Of a DNA stretch of 64,000 bases, positions 48,396 to 57,648 are shown piece after piece. Under the pieces are notes generated by a model. The model did no database searches and had not been told where the DNA came from. It saw only the letters and a list, made by a program, of their open reading frames with translations. This DNA comes from Oceanobacillus alkalisoli. Lineage in GTDB: Bacteria > Bacillota > Bacilli > Bacillales > Amphibacillaceae. The stretch is taken from contig NZ_JAKGBW010000017.1 in NCBI RefSeq assembly GCF_021556485.1, positions 32,790-96,789 on the forward strand, read 5' to 3'. A program made the position numbers and the translations under genes. Position 1 is the stretch's first letter. The number at the start of each line of letters is the position of its first letter.

Positions 48396-49314
48396 TGTTA
48401 ATGGGCTAAAGGTATATTTCCCAATTAAAGGCGGAGTATTCAATCGAACGGTCGGTCACATCAAGGCCGTCGATGATGTATCCTTTTCGATTGAGCAAGG
48501 TAAAACATATGGACTTGTAGGTGAATCTGGTTCAGGTAAATCAACGACCGGAAGAGCGATTGTCGGGTTAGAGAACATCACTGCTGGAAAAATTCTTTTT
48601 GAAGGTGAAGATATCACTTCCCGGAAAAGTAAAACAAAAGATATGAGAAAAGATATTCAAATGATTTTCCAGGATCCTTATTCATCATTGAACCCACGCA
48701 AAAGGGTACTTGACATTATTGCAGAACCACTGCAAAACTATGAAAAGTTAACAAAAAGTGAAGAAAAACAACGAGTGTATGAATTATTGGAATTAGTAGG
48801 TTTGAATCCAGAAAGTGTTTGGAAATTCCCGCACCAATTCTCTGGTGGACAAAGACAACGTATCGGAGTTGCCCGGGCAATTGCCTTAAAGCCGAAGCTG
48901 ATTATCGCTGATGAACCTGTATCTGCACTTGATGTATCCGTACAAGCACAGGTATTGAACTTTATGCAGGATATTCAAAAAGAACTTGATTTAACGTATT
49001 TGTTTATTAGCCATGACCTTGGTGTAGTGGAGCATATGTGCGATGAAATTGCTATCATGTACAGAGGACGCTACGTTGAACAAGGAACACGTAAAGATAT
49101 CTTTGAAAATCCGCAGCATATTTACACGAAGCGACTCATTGCAGCAATTCCGGATATCAATCCACGCAACAGGGATGCACAATACGCATTTCGTCAAGAA
49201 GTAAAGAGAGAATACGAAGACTCATTCGATGACTACTTCAATGCGGAAGGGTTAGCGTATAAGTTACAGAACATCTCTGACACCCATAGAGTCGCATTAC
49301 CAGAGAGAGGTTGA
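48382..49314 (+). CDS. appF: Oligopeptide ABC transporter ATP-binding protein AppF/OppF type
   Basis: The 310-residue ATPase opens LDVNGLKVYFPIKGGVFNRTVG, the hallmark of the OppF/DppF subunit. It has Walker A GESGSGKST, MIFQDPYSSLNP, signature FSGGQRQR and Walker B LIIADEPVSALD. The start is ATG 48382 after AAGGAGG; earlier in-frame codons lie within appD. The permease gene begins six bases after its stop. Confidence 0.92.
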   Translation: MAILDVNGLKVYFPIKGGVFNRTVGHIKAVDDVSFSIEQGKTYGLVGESGSGKSTTGRAIVGLENITAGKILFEGEDITSRKSKTKDMRKDIQMIFQDPYSSLNPRKRVLDIIAEPLQNYEKLTKSEEKQRVYELLELVGLNPESVWKFPHQFSGGQRQRIGVARAIALKPKLIIADEPVSALDVSVQAQVLNFMQDIQKELDLTYLFISHDLGVVEHMCDEIAIMYRGRYVEQGTRKDIFENPQHIYTKRLIAAIPDINPRNRDAQYAFRQEVKREYEDSFDDYFNAEGLAYKLQNISDTHRVALPERG

Positions 49315-49320
49315 TCCGAT

Positions 49321-50283
49321 ATGTGGAAATTTATCGTTAGAAGACTATTAATCACGTTCCCGCAAATTGTATTACTGAGTATCTTAATCTTTCTAATGGC
49401 ACAATCGATGCCTGGGGATGCATTGACTGGATTACTTGACCCGAATATAGATCAATCAACAATACAAGAGCAGCGTGAAAGAATGGGATTGAATGACCCA
49501 TGGCATATTAAATATGCAGATTGGGTTGGTGGTTTAGTTCAAGGGGATTTAGGCCAGTCTTTCCGTTTTAAAATGGATGTGTCAGAACTCATTTCACAAC
49601 GGATGGAAAATACGATTTTACTTTCTATTGTGACATTAATATTTACATATCTCATGGCTATACCTTTAGGAATCACAAGCGGGCGTTATAATGATACGTT
49701 ACTGGATCAAGCAATAACGGGTTATACGTATGTTGGCTTTGCAACACCATTATTCATATTCGGACTTATCATGTTATTTATCTTCGGTTATCAATTAGGT
49801 TGGTTTCCAACAAGTGGTAGCGTTGCACCTGGCATGGTGCCAGGCACTCTCGATTATTGGATTAGCAAATTAAAACATGTCATGTTGCCCGCACTTTCTA
49901 TGGCATTAATCCAAACGGTATCCACTGTCCAATACTTAAGAAGTGAAATCGTCGATACAAAGCAAAAAGATTTTATTATTACCGCAAGAGCAAAAGGGGC
50001 TTCTGAATCCCGGGTTTATAATCGGCATATTTTTAGAAATTCATTACTGCCGATTGCAGCATTCTTCGGCTGGGAGATTACGACGCTTATATCAGGAACC
50101 GTATTTATTGAACAGATATTCGGTTATCCTGGTATGGGTCTGCTGTTTTTAGAGTCCATTAATATGCGTGACTATAGTGTTGTAACTGCACTCGTTTTAT
50201 TATTTGGTATCGCACAGATCTTAGGTGCTCTATTATCGGATATTATTTTAAGTCTTGTGGACCCCCGTATTCGCATAAAATAG
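49321..50283 (+). CDS. appB: Oligopeptide ABC transporter permease AppB/OppB type
   Basis: The 320-residue permease has about six membrane helices, an N-terminal helix MWKFIVRRLLITFPQIVLLS and the EAA loop ARAKGASESRVYNRHIFRNS (about 220-240) that contacts the ATPases. LGQSFRFKMDVSELISQR is the conserved periplasmic-side segment of the DppB/OppB family. The start is ATG 49321; the ribosome binding site GAGAGAGG lies at the end of appF. Confidence 0.92.
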   Translation: MWKFIVRRLLITFPQIVLLSILIFLMAQSMPGDALTGLLDPNIDQSTIQEQRERMGLNDPWHIKYADWVGGLVQGDLGQSFRFKMDVSELISQRMENTILLSIVTLIFTYLMAIPLGITSGRYNDTLLDQAITGYTYVGFATPLFIFGLIMLFIFGYQLGWFPTSGSVAPGMVPGTLDYWISKLKHVMLPALSMALIQTVSTVQYLRSEIVDTKQKDFIITARAKGASESRVYNRHIFRNSLLPIAAFFGWEITTLISGTVFIEQIFGYPGMGLLFLESINMRDYSVVTALVLLFGIAQILGALLSDIILSLVDPRIRIK

Positions 50284-50312
50284 AAGTCGATCAACTCTGA
50301 GGTGAAAATAAA

Positions 50313-51212
50313 ATGGAAATAAAAAATGTTCAGATGGAGGCAACCAAGGCGGAGAATCCTACTGTTATCCGCATACTCTGGCGAGAGATATTTAAAGACA
50401 AACTAGCATTAATATCCTTAATATTTTTAGTATTAGTAACTACTTTAGTGTATGGGATTTCCTTTGTCCTTGATCAGAGTGAAATTGTAAAGGTCGATTT
50501 ATTCGCGATACACGAAGCGCCGGGCGAAGAGTTTATCTTAGGTACCGACTATGGTGGGCGTGATGTGTTTGGACAGCTTATCATCGGTACCCGTAATTCG
50601 CTTACGATTGGATTCCTAGTTACATTAATGAGTGGGATTATCGGGATTGTCTTTGGTTTAGTTGCCGGCTATTTCGGCGGACATGTCGATAACGTGATGA
50701 TGCGTATTTTGGATTTCTTCAATGTTCTTCCATTTTTGATGATTGTCATTGTGTTTGTTTCACTTGTTCCCAAGTATAATACGATTACATTCTCGCTGAT
50801 TATGACGGTATTTTTATGGATGGGAATCGCTAGGTTGATCAGGTCAAAAGCGTTACAGGAAAAAGAACTTGATTATGTACAAGCATCAAGGACGCTAGGC
50901 TCATCTCATTTTAAGATCATATTTAAAGAAGTGATGCCGAACATTACTTCACTCATTGTCGTAACGATGACACTTAATTTAGCTGCCAATATTGGAATTG
51001 AATCTGGTTTATCCTTCTTAGGATTTGGTTTTCCTGAAAGTACTCCGAGCTTAGGTACATTACTAAGTTATGCAACAAACCCGCAAACGCTTGAATCGAG
51101 ATGGTGGGTTTGGGTTCCCGCTGCTGTATTGATTCTACTGCTCATGCTTGCGGTAAGAAACGTCGGGGAAGCATTAAGGCGTGCAGCCGATGCAAGACAG
51201 AGAAGAGGCTAG
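50313..51212 (+). CDS. appC: Oligopeptide ABC transporter permease AppC/OppC type
   Basis: The 299-residue permease has a short cytoplasmic N-terminus, one helix (about 32-52), the GTDYGGRDVFGQLIIGTRNSL segment typical of OppC/DppC, five further helices and the EAA loop ASRTLGSSHFKIIFKEVMPN. It ends in an Arg-rich tail. The start is ATG 50313 after GAGGTGAAAA. It pairs with AppB to form the channel. Confidence 0.92.
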   Translation: MEIKNVQMEATKAENPTVIRILWREIFKDKLALISLIFLVLVTTLVYGISFVLDQSEIVKVDLFAIHEAPGEEFILGTDYGGRDVFGQLIIGTRNSLTIGFLVTLMSGIIGIVFGLVAGYFGGHVDNVMMRILDFFNVLPFLMIVIVFVSLVPKYNTITFSLIMTVFLWMGIARLIRSKALQEKELDYVQASRTLGSSHFKIIFKEVMPNITSLIVVTMTLNLAANIGIESGLSFLGFGFPESTPSLGTLLSYATNPQTLESRWWVWVPAAVLILLLMLAVRNVGEALRRAADARQRRG

Positions 51213-51346
51213 GTTTTTAAAATGATCTATACTCATTTGATTACTGACATCAATATTAATCCTTGTATTGATGTTTAGTATAAACTGTCCGCGCCAATGG
51301 GATGGACAGTAAAAAATAAAAGGAATTAAAGGGGAGGTTAAAAAGG

Positions 51347-53263
51347 ATGAGGAAAGCAAGCATTAGCAAATGGCTAGTAGCTATGATGTTACTTTTACTC
51401 TTAGTACTGGCAGCTTGTAGCGGAGACTCTGATGAGGGATCAGGTGATACAGATACTGATTCTGAAACAGATACTACCGAAGAAGAAACAGAGGATGAAG
51501 AAGGAACAGAAGATGAAGGTGACGATGCTGCTGAAGGCAAAGATGACGTCTTCTCCATCGATGATTTTGTTAAAGAGAAAACGAATGAAGGGGAAGCAAT
51601 CGAAGGCGGCGGTACATTGAACTTCGGTTTAGTATCAGACACTGTATTTGAGGGAACGCTTAACTTTAACTTCTATTCAGGCGCTCCTGATGCTGAAGTT
51701 ATTGAGTGGTTTGATGAGCCGTTACTCACAGTCGATGAGAATTTCTACTATACAAACGATGGTGCTGCGACGTTTGAAACAAACGAAGCTGGTGATGTAT
51801 TTACCTTCACGATTCGTGATGATGTTTACTGGCATGACGGGGAGCCTTTAACTGCTGAAGATTGGGCGTATGCCTTTGAAGTAATTGGTCACCCAGACTA
51901 TGATGGAGTTCGTTTCGGTGAGATTGCGAGCGTGGTCGGCGCCAGAGAATATCGCGATGCAGAAGCAGAAGCGGAAACAACATATGCAGCTGAGGCCGGT
52001 ACAATCGAAGGTCTAAATATTATCGATGACAAAACATTAGAAATTACATTTACTCACGCAACACCATCTTTACTGTCTAGTGGTATTTGGACCTATGCTT
52101 TACCGAAGCATATTTTTGAAGAGATTCCAGTAGCGGAGATGTCTGAATCGGATGCCGTTCGTGTGAATCCAATCGGAATCGGGCCATTTAAAGTTGAGAC
52201 TGTTGTCCCAGGAGAGTCTGTAACGTATACAGCTAATGAGGACTACTGGCAAGGTACGCCGAATCTTGATGGTGTAACCTTACAGGTTGTCAGTACACAA
52301 GCGGTTGCAGAAGCACTTGAAACGGGGCAAATCGATGCTGTCGATGCCTTCCCAGCCGATCAATACGTTGACGTACATGAGCAGTTAACGAACGTGGAAT
52401 TCTTAGGGCAAATCGATCTATCTTACACGTATATCGGCTTTAAATTAGGTTCATGGGATGCGGAGAATAAGCGTGTCCAAATGGATCCAGATTCGAAAGT
52501 GGCAGACGAAGAGTTGCGTCGCGCAATGTGGTATGCCGTAGATAATGAAGCAGTTGGTGATCGTTTCTACAACGGACTACGTTGGAATGCAACAACACTT
52601 ATTCCACCGTCCCATCCACTATTCCATGATCCATCCATCGAATCGCCAACTTATGATCCAGATGAAGCGAATCGTATTCTAGATGAAGCTGGCTACGAAG
52701 ATGTAGATGGTGATGGTTTACGTGAGACACCAGATGGGGAAGAGTTAGTGCTTAACTTTGCTTCTATGGAAGGTGGCGACGTTGCTGAGCCAATTGCAAA
52801 TTATTACATGCAGGCTTGGGAAGCGGTAGGAATTAAAGTAGAATTACTTGATGGCCGTCTGCAAGAGTTCAACGCGTTCTATGACCGAGTTGGACAAAAC
52901 GGTGAAGATGATCCTGAGATTGATATCTATCAAGGTGCTTGGGGAGTAGGGCATGATGTCGATCCAAGAGGTCTATACGGTCCAGAAGAATTATTTAATT
53001 TCTCGCGTTATGAAAGTGATGAAAACACGCGCCTATTGGAAGAAGGAGTTTCTGCTGAAGCGCTTGATGACGATTATCGTTATGATGTTTACAGTGAATG
53101 GCAAGAGCTGATGGTAGAAGAGATTCCAGTATTCCCGACAGTTTACCGTGCGGAATTAGTTCCGGTTAACAACCGTGTACTTAATTATAAGATTGAACCA
53201 CATTTAAAAGTTTGGTCTAGGTATGAAATTGCTGTAACACAAGAAGAACCAATCTTACCGTAA
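51347..53263 (+). CDS. appA: Oligopeptide-binding lipoprotein AppA/OppA type
   Basis: The 638-residue solute-binding protein (family 5) is lipid-anchored at Cys 24 (LAAC). Residues 25-66 are a very acidic linker of Asp, Glu, Ser and Thr. The binding domain has DENFYYTNDGAATFE, the WHDGEPLTAEDWAYAFE signature and GIGPFKVETVVPGESVTY. It captures peptides for AppBCDF. The start is ATG 51347 after AAGGGGAGG. The gap of 134 bp from appC has no strong terminator, so the gene probably belongs to the operon, perhaps with extra expression. The acidic linker fits halotolerant hosts. Confidence 0.92.
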   Translation: MRKASISKWLVAMMLLLLLVLAACSGDSDEGSGDTDTDSETDTTEEETEDEEGTEDEGDDAAEGKDDVFSIDDFVKEKTNEGEAIEGGGTLNFGLVSDTVFEGTLNFNFYSGAPDAEVIEWFDEPLLTVDENFYYTNDGAATFETNEAGDVFTFTIRDDVYWHDGEPLTAEDWAYAFEVIGHPDYDGVRFGEIASVVGAREYRDAEAEAETTYAAEAGTIEGLNIIDDKTLEITFTHATPSLLSSGIWTYALPKHIFEEIPVAEMSESDAVRVNPIGIGPFKVETVVPGESVTYTANEDYWQGTPNLDGVTLQVVSTQAVAEALETGQIDAVDAFPADQYVDVHEQLTNVEFLGQIDLSYTYIGFKLGSWDAENKRVQMDPDSKVADEELRRAMWYAVDNEAVGDRFYNGLRWNATTLIPPSHPLFHDPSIESPTYDPDEANRILDEAGYEDVDGDGLRETPDGEELVLNFASMEGGDVAEPIANYYMQAWEAVGIKVELLDGRLQEFNAFYDRVGQNGEDDPEIDIYQGAWGVGHDVDPRGLYGPEELFNFSRYESDENTRLLEEGVSAEALDDDYRYDVYSEWQELMVEEIPVFPTVYRAELVPVNNRVLNYKIEPHLKVWSRYEIAVTQEEPILP

Positions 53264-53296
53264 TAACAGGTGAGAGGTTATCAGTAACAATAAAAT

Positions 53297-53333
53297 TGGT
53301 TCCGAGCAAGGATGATGCTCGGAACCATTTTTT
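53297..53333. terminator. Terminator of the app operon
   Basis: A perfect 12-bp stem (TGGTTCCGAGCA at 53297-53308 with TGCTCGGAACCA at 53316-53327) and six T. It separates convergent genes. Confidence 0.92.
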
Positions 53334-53338
53334 AATGA

Positions 53339-54124
53339 TTATTCGACAAGACCGAGTTGTTTTAAGCCATTAAATATTCCAGAATCGTCCACCGTAGTCG
53401 TCCGGTGTGTTGCGTATTGGAAGAGATCCGGATCGGCATTACCCATTGCAAAGCTTGCACCAACGGTTGAAAACATTTCTTTGTCATTCATCCCGTCTCC
53501 AAAAGCAATCGTTTCTTCCTTATCAATTCCTAAATAAGCGAGAACCTGCTGAATTGCTTTGCCTTTATTAACATTGGAGCGGATGACGTCATAGGCATGC
53601 TGCATACCAGGAACATTCACTTGGGAGAGGTGAATATTGTTATCTGATTGATATGCTTCGACTTCTGATTCTTCCAGCTTCATTAACGTCATTCCTAAGA
53701 TATTGTCATATTTAGGGCCGACCAGTTCTACATTTATTTCCATTTCAAACGTTTTAATAAATCCTTGTGTAAAAGGGTCATCGATGGCTGTGAAATAGTT
53801 CTCGCCATTTGAATAGAGGACCATTTCATTCTTTTTCTCCTCGGCTGTTTTTCTAAAACGTTCTACAGTTTCTGCAGCGAATGGTTCGTTTACAATTTTT
53901 TCACCTTGAACGATTCCATAAGCTCCGTTATAGCCGATTAGATTCGTAATATTAAGCGCTTTTGTCAGTCCCTTAATTTCGTGCAGCGGGCGTCCAGTTG
54001 CAATGAAAGTGTGGATATTTTTTGCTTGTAATTGTTTGATTGCTTCTACAGTAGAAGAAGAGTAAGTGTGGTCCGGCATTAATATGGTGCCGTCAATATC
54101 TAGAAATACTGCTTTATATCTCAT
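53339..54124 (-). CDS. Cof-type HAD-IIB phosphatase
   Basis: The 261-residue phosphatase has motif I FLDIDGTIL, motif II FIATGRP, a C2B cap domain (about 80-190) and motif IV FGDGMNDKEMF. The Lys of motif III is in NVNKGKAIQQVL. Such enzymes remove phosphate from sugar phosphates or cofactor intermediates. The start is the ATG at 54124 behind AAAGGAG. It is a single gene; the substrate is not predictable. Confidence 0.9.
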   Translation of the reverse strand: MRYKAVFLDIDGTILMPDHTYSSSTVEAIKQLQAKNIHTFIATGRPLHEIKGLTKALNITNLIGYNGAYGIVQGEKIVNEPFAAETVERFRKTAEEKKNEMVLYSNGENYFTAIDDPFTQGFIKTFEMEINVELVGPKYDNILGMTLMKLEESEVEAYQSDNNIHLSQVNVPGMQHAYDVIRSNVNKGKAIQQVLAYLGIDKEETIAFGDGMNDKEMFSTVGASFAMGNADPDLFQYATHRTTTVDDSGIFNGLKQLGLVE

Positions 54125-54304
54125 GTTATTCTCCTTTAGTCAACTCATTATCCTATCTTATTGTACCATATTTCATTATACTTCCATGCATCTTTACCAA
54201 AACGTAATATTTAATATGGAAATTCCACCATGCTAATGAATAGACTTTAAATTTCTTTGGATATAGGCTATAATAAGAACTATATCAATATATGGGGTGA
54301 AAGC

Positions 54305-54586
54305 ATGGTACAAACAGTTATTATAGCAGGACTTATTCTTACAGTATTGAACCTTGTCGTTAACGCTGTAATACTGCGGGCGAATAAAAATTCACAGGCC
54401 TGCTATTATTTAAGTTTCTTCTTTATTATTGTAGGTTTGCTATTATTAGCAGTCGCTTCCGTACTTCCGAAAGCTGACCTGCTTGGTGCAGGATTTGGTG
54501 GATGGGGAATCGCATCCCTATTTGCAGCAGCAATTTCATTCATGATTACATCTATCTTGGATGCTTATCAAAATGTGGAAGCGTAA
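54305..54586 (+). CDS. Small membrane protein, possibly YesK-like
   Basis: The 93-residue protein has three hydrophobic helices (about 4-22, 33-50 and 63-83), with a GFGGWGIASL segment between the second and third. This arrangement recalls YesK-like proteins, but I am not sure of the family. The start is ATG 54305 with GGGGTGA upstream; an in-frame start at 54257 has no site. It is monocistronic, with a terminator after it. Confidence 0.6.
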   Translation: MVQTVIIAGLILTVLNLVVNAVILRANKNSQACYYLSFFFIIVGLLLLAVASVLPKADLLGAGFGGWGIASLFAAAISFMITSILDAYQNVEA

Positions 54587-54604
54587 TTTTAACTTGTAAA
54601 AACG

Positions 54605-54648
54605 AAAAACATAAAACATTTCTCTCTCAGAAATGTTTTATGTTTTTT
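54605..54648 (+). terminator. Strong terminator
   Basis: A 19-bp A/T-rich stem (AAAAACATAAAACATTTCT with its complement) around a five-base loop, ending in T-run. Confidence 0.9.
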
Positions 54649-54681
54649 CTTTTTGTTCAATTTTCGTATCTGTAAATTCAA

Positions 54682-54792
54682 AGCCCCCTTAGTGCTCAGC
54701 GCGAGGAGGCTTGCCGGCCGCTCAGCAGGTGCGAGAAGTGTCTGGACTGCGGACCTCCAGAAGCGAGTTTCGGATACTTACGCTGTATGAAA
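54682..54792. mobile_element. Truncated R1 element, copy 3
   Basis: It keeps the right half of module A (CTCAGCAGGTGCGAG, then GTGTCTGGACTGCGGACCT) and the inner terminal repeat (TACTTACGCTGTATGAAAG at 54775). The left part starts with CCCCTTAGTGCTCAGC, which is a module B piece in copy 2 (33117 onward). So a B/A fusion with loss of the rest is likely. Confidence 0.65.
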
Positions 54793-54852
54793 GTAATCAG
54801 TGGCTTGATAAAGGAACATTTAGTTGATTTAAGGGGGGAAAGGTTGAGTTTT

Positions 54853-55704
54853 CTATAAAAGAAAAGTCTTCCCGTCCCGCTGTTCAACTTTGCCCTCTTT
54901 CATTAGCTTGCCTAGCGCCCGTTTGAAAGCCGCCTTGCTCATCTTGAACGTTGACCGGATTGCTTCGGGGTCGCTTTTATCACTGAAAGGAATAACACCA
55001 CCACTAGCTTCGAGATGCTGTAAGATATCTTCTGCATCAAGTGGGATGCTTTCCTTTTTCACTGGACGAAGTGAAATGTTTATTGTCCCATCTTCTTTTA
55101 CATCAATAACCCGTCCTGTTATGAGTTCTCCTAACCGTGGTTCCGTTTTCCGTTCGGTATGATGGATAAAGCCACGATAATTATCTTCTGTGAAGACTTC
55201 GGATCCTTCTCTGCTTGAATAATACACTCTTCCAGATAGCTTTTTATTTAATAAATGCTCCGGTGCCACTTCATAATATTCAGCGATGACGCCTCCGGTT
55301 GCAGGAAGAGCGATCAGGCGATTTTTATAATCTAAGTCGAGTCGGACGAAAAGCTTGTCACCAATTTTCGGCCAAATGGAACGAAATTTAGGAAGATCGT
55401 CATTAGATACGAGAATTTCTTTCGCGATACCGATATGGACGAAAGCACCAAGCTTTGGCAGGACTTCGACAACTTCTGCCCAATCATAGTTGATCGTCGT
55501 GACAGTTGGCAGTGTCGTTGTTGCTGCGATGTTTCCTTTTTTATCACTGTAAAGAAATACCTCGACTTCTTCACCTTCCTTCAACTCCCTATCTGTTTCA
55601 TTATGATGGAGTAATGCCTCCTGTTCATCCTTATCAAGGACATAGCCAGTTTCAATTTTTCTTAAGACGGTCATTGTTATATGATTACCTAATGGTAGAT
55701 GCAT
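54853..55704 (-). CDS. cvfB: S1-domain RNA-binding protein CvfB (YitL)
   Basis: The 283-residue protein has three S1-like RNA-binding domains, with LGAFVHIGIAKEILVSNDDLP (about 85-105) and GRVIDVKEDGTINISLRP (about 200-217) as clear S1 strands, and a C-terminal winged helix (about 225-283, SDKSDPEAIRSTFKMSKAAFKRALGKL in part). CvfB affects virulence and stress gene expression in Firmicutes. The start is the ATG at 55704. It is a single gene. Confidence 0.9.
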   Translation of the reverse strand: MHLPLGNHITMTVLRKIETGYVLDKDEQEALLHHNETDRELKEGEEVEVFLYSDKKGNIAATTTLPTVTTINYDWAEVVEVLPKLGAFVHIGIAKEILVSNDDLPKFRSIWPKIGDKLFVRLDLDYKNRLIALPATGGVIAEYYEVAPEHLLNKKLSGRVYYSSREGSEVFTEDNYRGFIHHTERKTEPRLGELITGRVIDVKEDGTINISLRPVKKESIPLDAEDILQHLEASGGVIPFSDKSDPEAIRSTFKMSKAAFKRALGKLMKEGKVEQRDGKTFLL

Positions 55705-55837
55705 CTGTCACACTTCTTTCTTTAAACTGTTGTTCCCATCGTACCATAGTAGAGAAAAAAGCAGAAGGGATTCATCCTTACTTATATTGTGGTAAAATGG
55801 AAAAAAGTGACTAAAAAAATTACTGGAGCGATGAATC

Positions 55838-56737
55838 TTGGCTTTATTTATTCAAGTTATTATCCCGATTATGCTCGTCTTTTTAGCGGGATTTATCCTG
55901 CAGCGGTTACGTCCGATGAGTGTGAGGTCCGTATCAGCAGTAACAATTTATATTTTATCCCCGGCACTTGTTTTTATAACTTTGTATGATACCGATTTTG
56001 ACAGCGGCTATTTGGTAATCATTATTTATATGCTTGTCTTATTTGCGATCATGGTTATTTTAAATAAGATTCTAGGTAAGATATTCAAGTGGCCGGATAA
56101 GACAGAAAGTGCTGCTATTCTTGCAACAGGATTTATGAATTCGGGGAATTATGGTTTGCCGGTCGTTCTGTTTAGTGTTGGAACAGTTGCACTTCCATAT
56201 GCTGTATTCATTATGGTGATCCAAGGATTGATGAATAATTTCTTCGGGATCTATTATGCTTCCCGTGGCAGAGATGGGATGAAAACGGCTTTTCTTAATG
56301 TAATGAAAATGCCGACTACATATGCAGCGATACTTGGTATTGCTTTTCAATATTTGGATGTACCGGTTTCGGAATCGATCCACTCGATGCTCTCAATGGT
56401 AGGAGAAGCATCGATACCAGTGATGATGATTGTTCTTGGTATGCAGCTTGGTTCCTTGACCTCTCTACGCTTGAACTGGCAAGTGATCATTTCGAGTGTA
56501 ACCTTAAAAATGGTCGGCGCACCAATCATTGCTTATCTGTTCGTCGTGCTCTTTAACATAGATCCGCTTGTTGGAGTTGTTCTTATTATTATCTCCGCGA
56601 TGCCAACAGCGGCAACGACGACAATGTATGCAATTGAGTTCGATAGTGAGCCGGAACTCGTCTCAAGCATGACCTTTATTGCTACGATTGTCAGTATCAT
56701 CTCTGTTTCTGTCGTATTGAATCTATTGCAATTGTAA
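55838..56737 (+). CDS. AEC family transporter (auxin efflux carrier type)
   Basis: The 299-residue carrier has ten helices in the BASS/AEC arrangement. The crossover motif TGFMNSGNYGLPVVLFSVG (about 95-113) and the second repeat SAMPTAATTTMYAIEFDSEP are diagnostic. These proteins export or import organic acids such as malate. The start is TTG 55838 after GGAGCGA. It is a single gene; the substrate is unknown. Confidence 0.88.
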   Translation: MALFIQVIIPIMLVFLAGFILQRLRPMSVRSVSAVTIYILSPALVFITLYDTDFDSGYLVIIIYMLVLFAIMVILNKILGKIFKWPDKTESAAILATGFMNSGNYGLPVVLFSVGTVALPYAVFIMVIQGLMNNFFGIYYASRGRDGMKTAFLNVMKMPTTYAAILGIAFQYLDVPVSESIHSMLSMVGEASIPVMMIVLGMQLGSLTSLRLNWQVIISSVTLKMVGAPIIAYLFVVLFNIDPLVGVVLIIISAMPTAATTTMYAIEFDSEPELVSSMTFIATIVSIISVSVVLNLLQL

Positions 56738-56823
56738 AAATAAAAGCGCGGTAGCTGGACGTGGCATCTGCTGCCAATTCCAGTTATCTAGCGTATTATA
56801 ATTTAATTCAATCGTGGAATATG

Positions 56824-56865
56824 AAAAGCTAGGATTCGTTTAAATTGAAGAATCCTAGCTTTTTT
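56824..56865. terminator. Bidirectional terminator
   Basis: A perfect 14-bp stem (AAAAGCTAGGATTC at 56824-56837 with GAATCCTAGCTTTT) and T-run between the convergent AEC and ytaF genes. Confidence 0.9.
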
Positions 56866-56869
56866 GACT

Positions 56870-57490
56870 TCATGTTAGTAGATTGAATAACCCGATGCCA
56901 ATTAAAAGAAGAGAGGGGAGCAGGGTGAAGAATTGGATGTCTTCGTATTTTGATAGAAGCATTCCGATCTTTAATCCGACAATGAGAAAGATTCCGCTCA
57001 TCACTGCGATGAGTCCAGCGGTAAGAAATGCAGAATAGTGCATTAGACTTGCGGCAAATCCTGCTCCGAAAGCATCGAGTGAAAGAGCCATGCCAAGAAG
57101 GATTGCTTCCGGTTTCGAAATTGTGCCGGATCGGTCCAAGTCTGCGTGCTTCGGTGAACGGAACACTTTTTTTACATTTGTAAGCATTGAATTATTTTGA
57201 ATTTCTTCTTGTTTTACTTTATTCTTCCGGATTATATTGTATAAGGTAAATATACCTAAGGAGATCAGAATCATCGCTCCAGCATTTTCTGAAATGGTTG
57301 ACGGAATGATAAATTTTAATCCCTCACCAATTGACATCGCGGCAAAAACGGTAACCCCTGAACACAGCATAATAATCGATATAGCAAGAATCGGGACGCG
57401 GGTTTTCTGAATGCCATAACTAATGCCAACCCCAAGTCCATCCAGACTTACTGCAATAATTAATAAAAATAAACCAGTATAATAAAGCAT
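56870..57490 (-). CDS. ytaF: Sporulation membrane protein YtaF (MntP-like)
   Basis: The 206-residue protein has six membrane helices in two repeats of the MntP type. Each repeat has its SLD motif: AVSLDGLGVGISYG in helix 1 and ALSLDAFGAGFAASL in helix 4. YtaF is linked to sporulation in Bacillus. The start is the ATG at 57490, nine bases after AAAGGA; the ATG at 57499 directly touches this site. A sigma-E-like -10 lies about 30 bp upstream. Confidence 0.9.
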   Translation of the reverse strand: MLYYTGLFLLIIAVSLDGLGVGISYGIQKTRVPILAISIIMLCSGVTVFAAMSIGEGLKFIIPSTISENAGAMILISLGIFTLYNIIRKNKVKQEEIQNNSMLTNVKKVFRSPKHADLDRSGTISKPEAILLGMALSLDAFGAGFAASLMHYSAFLTAGLIAVMSGIFLIVGLKIGMLLSKYEDIQFFTLLPSLLLIGIGLFNLLT

Positions 57491-57519
57491 CGCATCCATT
57501 CCTTTTTCATATCTAAAGT

Positions 57520-57550
57520 ATTGTATGAAAAAGGGGAAGGGATGTGCGGA
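57520..57550 (-). promoter_or_regulatory. Candidate sigma-E promoter of ytaF
   Basis: On the minus strand CATACAAT (57520-57527) is a perfect sigma-E -10. The -35 (around CACAT, 14 bp further up) is weak. The predicted leader is only about 25 bases. Confidence 0.5.
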
Positions 57551-57648
57551 TAGGGGGTGATGACAGAATTCTAATAATTGACAAACCGTTGTCTTGTTTT
57601 CACTTATAATTGTGGTAAAATATAACTAGTTAAATAGGGGGAATCGAT

